Below are positions 62,512-64,000 of a DNA stretch of 64,000 nt, one piece after another. The first letter of the stretch is position 1. Each line of letters begins with the position of its first letter. Below the pieces are notes generated by a model. The model saw only the letters and a program-made list of their open reading frames with translations, did not search any database and was not told where the DNA came from. This stretch comes from CAZAMP01 sp964486455 (GTDB lineage: Bacteria > Eisenbacteria > RBG-16-71-46 > CAZAMP01): positions 1 through 64,000 of the forward strand of contig CAZAMP010000012.1 in the NCBI GenBank assembly GCA_964486455.1, given 5' to 3'. The translations under genes and the position numbers were made by a program.

Positions 62512-63638
62512 TGGACTTCGAGCTGAGCGAGGAGCAGCGATCGATTCGGAACGCCTTCCGTCGGCTCGTCGACGAGAAGATCACGCCGGAGGCGGCAGCG
62601 ATCGACGCGGCCGGCGAGTTCCCGCGCGAGGCGTTTCACGCGGTGGGTGGCCTTGGTTTTTTCGGCATGCGCTACCCCGAAGAGGTTGGTGGCACGGGAC
62701 ACGATGTGCTCACCTATTGCCTCGTTGTGGAAGAGCTGGCGCGCGGATCGCTTTCGGTTGCCGCCGCCTGCACGATGCAATCGCTCATGGGCACCTACTT
62801 TCTCTATCGCTCCGGCAACCCGACCCTCCTCGATGAGTTCTTCAGACCCGCGTTGGCCGGCGAGCTCGTCGGCACGATCTGCTTCACCGAGCCCGAAGCG
62901 GGTAGCGATCTTTCGGCCATCAAGACGGCGGCGGTCCGGGACGGCGACGACTGGCGTATCTCGGGACGGAAAACCTGGATCACGTCCGCGCCCGTCGCGG
63001 ACTTTTTCACGGTCTGGGCGAAGATCTCCGAGAAGGAGCTCGCGCCGTTTCTCGTGCCCCGCGACACGCCGGGACTCTCCGTCGGTCGGAGCATTCCCAA
63101 GATGGGCGTCCGGGCATCGGTGACCTCGGAGGTGTCGTTCGACGAGTGCCGCGTTCCGGGTCACCATCTCCTGGTGGAGGAGGGCAACGGCCGCGCGGTG
63201 CTGGATGAGGTTCTCGAGAAGATCCGCCTCATGACGGGGGCCCTCGCGCTCGGCGCGGGACAGGCCGCGTGCGACGCGGCGCTCACGTACGCCGGAGAGC
63301 GGGTTCAATTCGGAAAGCCCATCAAGGCGTTTCAGGCCGTGAAGATGCGGCTCGCGGATATGGCGACGGAGCTGGAAGCCGCGCGACGCTTGGTCCACTA
63401 CGGCGCCTGGCGCGAGGACCGGGGGCTTCCCAATCGCAAGGAAGCCGCGATGGCAAAGCTCTTTGCCTCGGAGACGGGGCTCAAGGTATGTGACGGCGCC
63501 GCGAGAGTGCTTGCGTCGTACGGCTATGCGGAGGAGTTTCCCATCGAACGCCACCTCCGGGACGTGCGCTTCACACTCATCGGAGGCGGAACGTCGGAGA
63601 TTCTGAAGCTGATCATCGCAAAGGAAATCTGCGGATGA
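62511..63638 (+). CDS. Acyl-CoA dehydrogenase
   Basis: 375 residues; FAD-dependent alpha,beta-oxidation of a CoA ester. N-terminal helices (DFELSEEQRSIRNAFRRLVD), FAD-binding ICFTEPEAGSDLSAIKTAAV and WRISGRKTWITSAPVADFFT, middle beta domain, then C-terminal YAGERVQFGKPIKAFQAVKM and RDVRFTLIGGGTSEILKLII. The usual catalytic Glu of the short/medium-chain type (YEGTSEI) is Gly here (GGGTSEI), and the isovaleryl-type helix position aligns to Ile (LEKIRLMTG), so the base is not obvious. Coupled to hyuB by one-base overlap and to the next gene by ATGA. An acyl-CoA made by the ior enzyme would be a plausible substrate. Confidence 0.92.
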   Translation: MDFELSEEQRSIRNAFRRLVDEKITPEAAAIDAAGEFPREAFHAVGGLGFFGMRYPEEVGGTGHDVLTYCLVVEELARGSLSVAAACTMQSLMGTYFLYRSGNPTLLDEFFRPALAGELVGTICFTEPEAGSDLSAIKTAAVRDGDDWRISGRKTWITSAPVADFFTVWAKISEKELAPFLVPRDTPGLSVGRSIPKMGVRASVTSEVSFDECRVPGHHLLVEEGNGRAVLDEVLEKIRLMTGALALGAGQAACDAALTYAGERVQFGKPIKAFQAVKMRLADMATELEAARRLVHYGAWREDRGLPNRKEAAMAKLFASETGLKVCDGAARVLASYGYAEEFPIERHLRDVRFTLIGGGTSEILKLIIAKEICG

Positions 63639-64000
63639 CGAAACGCGTGCTCATCGGCAAGCTCGGGCTCGACGGCCATGATCTAGGGGCCAAGGTTGTC
63701 TGCCGCGCGCTCATGGACCACGGCTTCGAGGTGATCTACACGGGTCTCCGGAATTCTCCGGAAGAGATCACGACCGTGGCGCTCGAGGAAAACGTGGACG
63801 CGATCGGTGTTTCGATTCTGTCGGGCGCGCACCTGCCGTTACTCGACAGGCTCGCGACCCGGCTCAACGAGGCCGGCCTCGACGACAAGCTCTGGCTCGT
63901 CGGCGGCGTCATCCCCAAGAACGATCACGACGCGGTCCGAGAGCTGGGCTTCAGCGGTGTCTTTCCAACGGGCGCATCGTTCGACGAGATAGCCGATTTC
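63635..64000 (+). CDS. B12-binding subunit of methylmalonyl-CoA-type mutase (partial, runs off the end)
   Basis: 122 residues visible, no stop before the window ends. Family start is TKRVLIGKLGLDGHDLGAKV with the cobalamin-binding D-x-H-x-x-G (LDGHDLGAK). Then FEVIYTGLRNSPEEITTVAL, AIGVSILSGAHLPLL and LVGGVIPKNDHDAVRELGFS with GVFPTGASFDEI. These match the small subunit (~130-140 residues) of split methylmalonyl-/isobutyryl-CoA mutases; the large subunit would be expected to follow. ATGA overlap with the acyl-CoA dehydrogenase. Together with that enzyme it suggests handling of branched acyl-CoA intermediates. Confidence 0.92.
   Translation, partial: MTKRVLIGKLGLDGHDLGAKVVCRALMDHGFEVIYTGLRNSPEEITTVALEENVDAIGVSILSGAHLPLLDRLATRLNEAGLDDKLWLVGGVIPKNDHDAVRELGFSGVFPTGASFDEIADF

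Noticed and set aside
62463..63554. 363-codon open frame antisense to the acyl-CoA dehydrogenase
   Set aside because: Shadow of a clear family member; no supporting start.
1..64000. tRNA, rRNA, insertion sequences and prophage genes
   Set aside because: None was recognised: no cloverleaf-like sequences, transposase motifs or phage structural genes were seen.

Overview
The window is a high-GC bacterial chromosome segment. Many secreted proteins end in a FlgD/Ig-like C-terminal module (an NPF motif, an LxVYDxxGR-like strand, an exposed Gly-Ile/Val-Tyr-[FH] strand and a short basic tail). It also carries C25 (gingipain-like) peptidases, LVIVD and FG-GAP beta-propellers and CHAT proteases. This combination suggests an uncultured lineage of or near the FCB assemblage, such as Eisenbacteria, Krumholzibacteria or Latescibacteria. 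That placement is inference from protein style; no rRNA gene is present to confirm it.

Layout. 0-7 kb: an unusual anchored metal-site repeat protein, then on the minus strand a poly-gamma-glutamate-type export/synthesis operon (pgsB, pgsC, a PgsW-like protein, a duplicated-domain exported protein) ending in a 3-methyladenine DNA glycosylase. 7-25 kb: a cell-surface block with two LVIVD lipoproteins (one carrying an FGE-sulfatase domain), a DUF1624-type membrane acyltransferase, a TPR/outer-membrane barrel protein, two C25-like peptidases and a parallel beta-helix protein. 25-33 kb: a TM0106-type nuclease overlapping a D,D-carboxypeptidase, an HNH endonuclease with nearby 16-bp palindromes, a two-part SO_0444/ArsP-type permease interrupted by one in-frame UGA, an AlkD-like repair protein and a frameshifted toroid protein. 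33-41 kb: two regulatory modules, TPR-CHAT + ECF sigma + membrane anti-sigma, and a Cpx-like response regulator + histidine kinase + Spy/CpxP-like lipoprotein. 41-54 kb: an FG-GAP propeller, an NHL/SMP30-like protein, a ClC channel, a radical SAM enzyme, a secreted trypsin-like protease facing a CHAT protease, an FKBP/SlyD isomerase and two small proteins. 54.6-64 kb: a translationally coupled six-gene catabolic operon (iorA fused to a GltD-like flavoprotein, iorB, hyuA, hyuB, acyl-CoA dehydrogenase, B12-binding mutase subunit) that runs off the end.

The strongest candidates for something undescribed are: (1) the permease whose UGA lies in a Cys-Gly-UGA context and is followed by a hairpin with bacterial SECIS geometry, suggesting a selenocysteine-containing metal permease; (2) the extracytoplasmic TPR-CHAT/ECF/anti-sigma cassette, which could be a protease-triggered transcription switch; (3) two C25-like peptidases that keep the nucleophilic Cys but have an aromatic residue where the catalytic His should be; and (4) a CxxC...HxxxHG repeat protein anchored to a DUF483-like domain.
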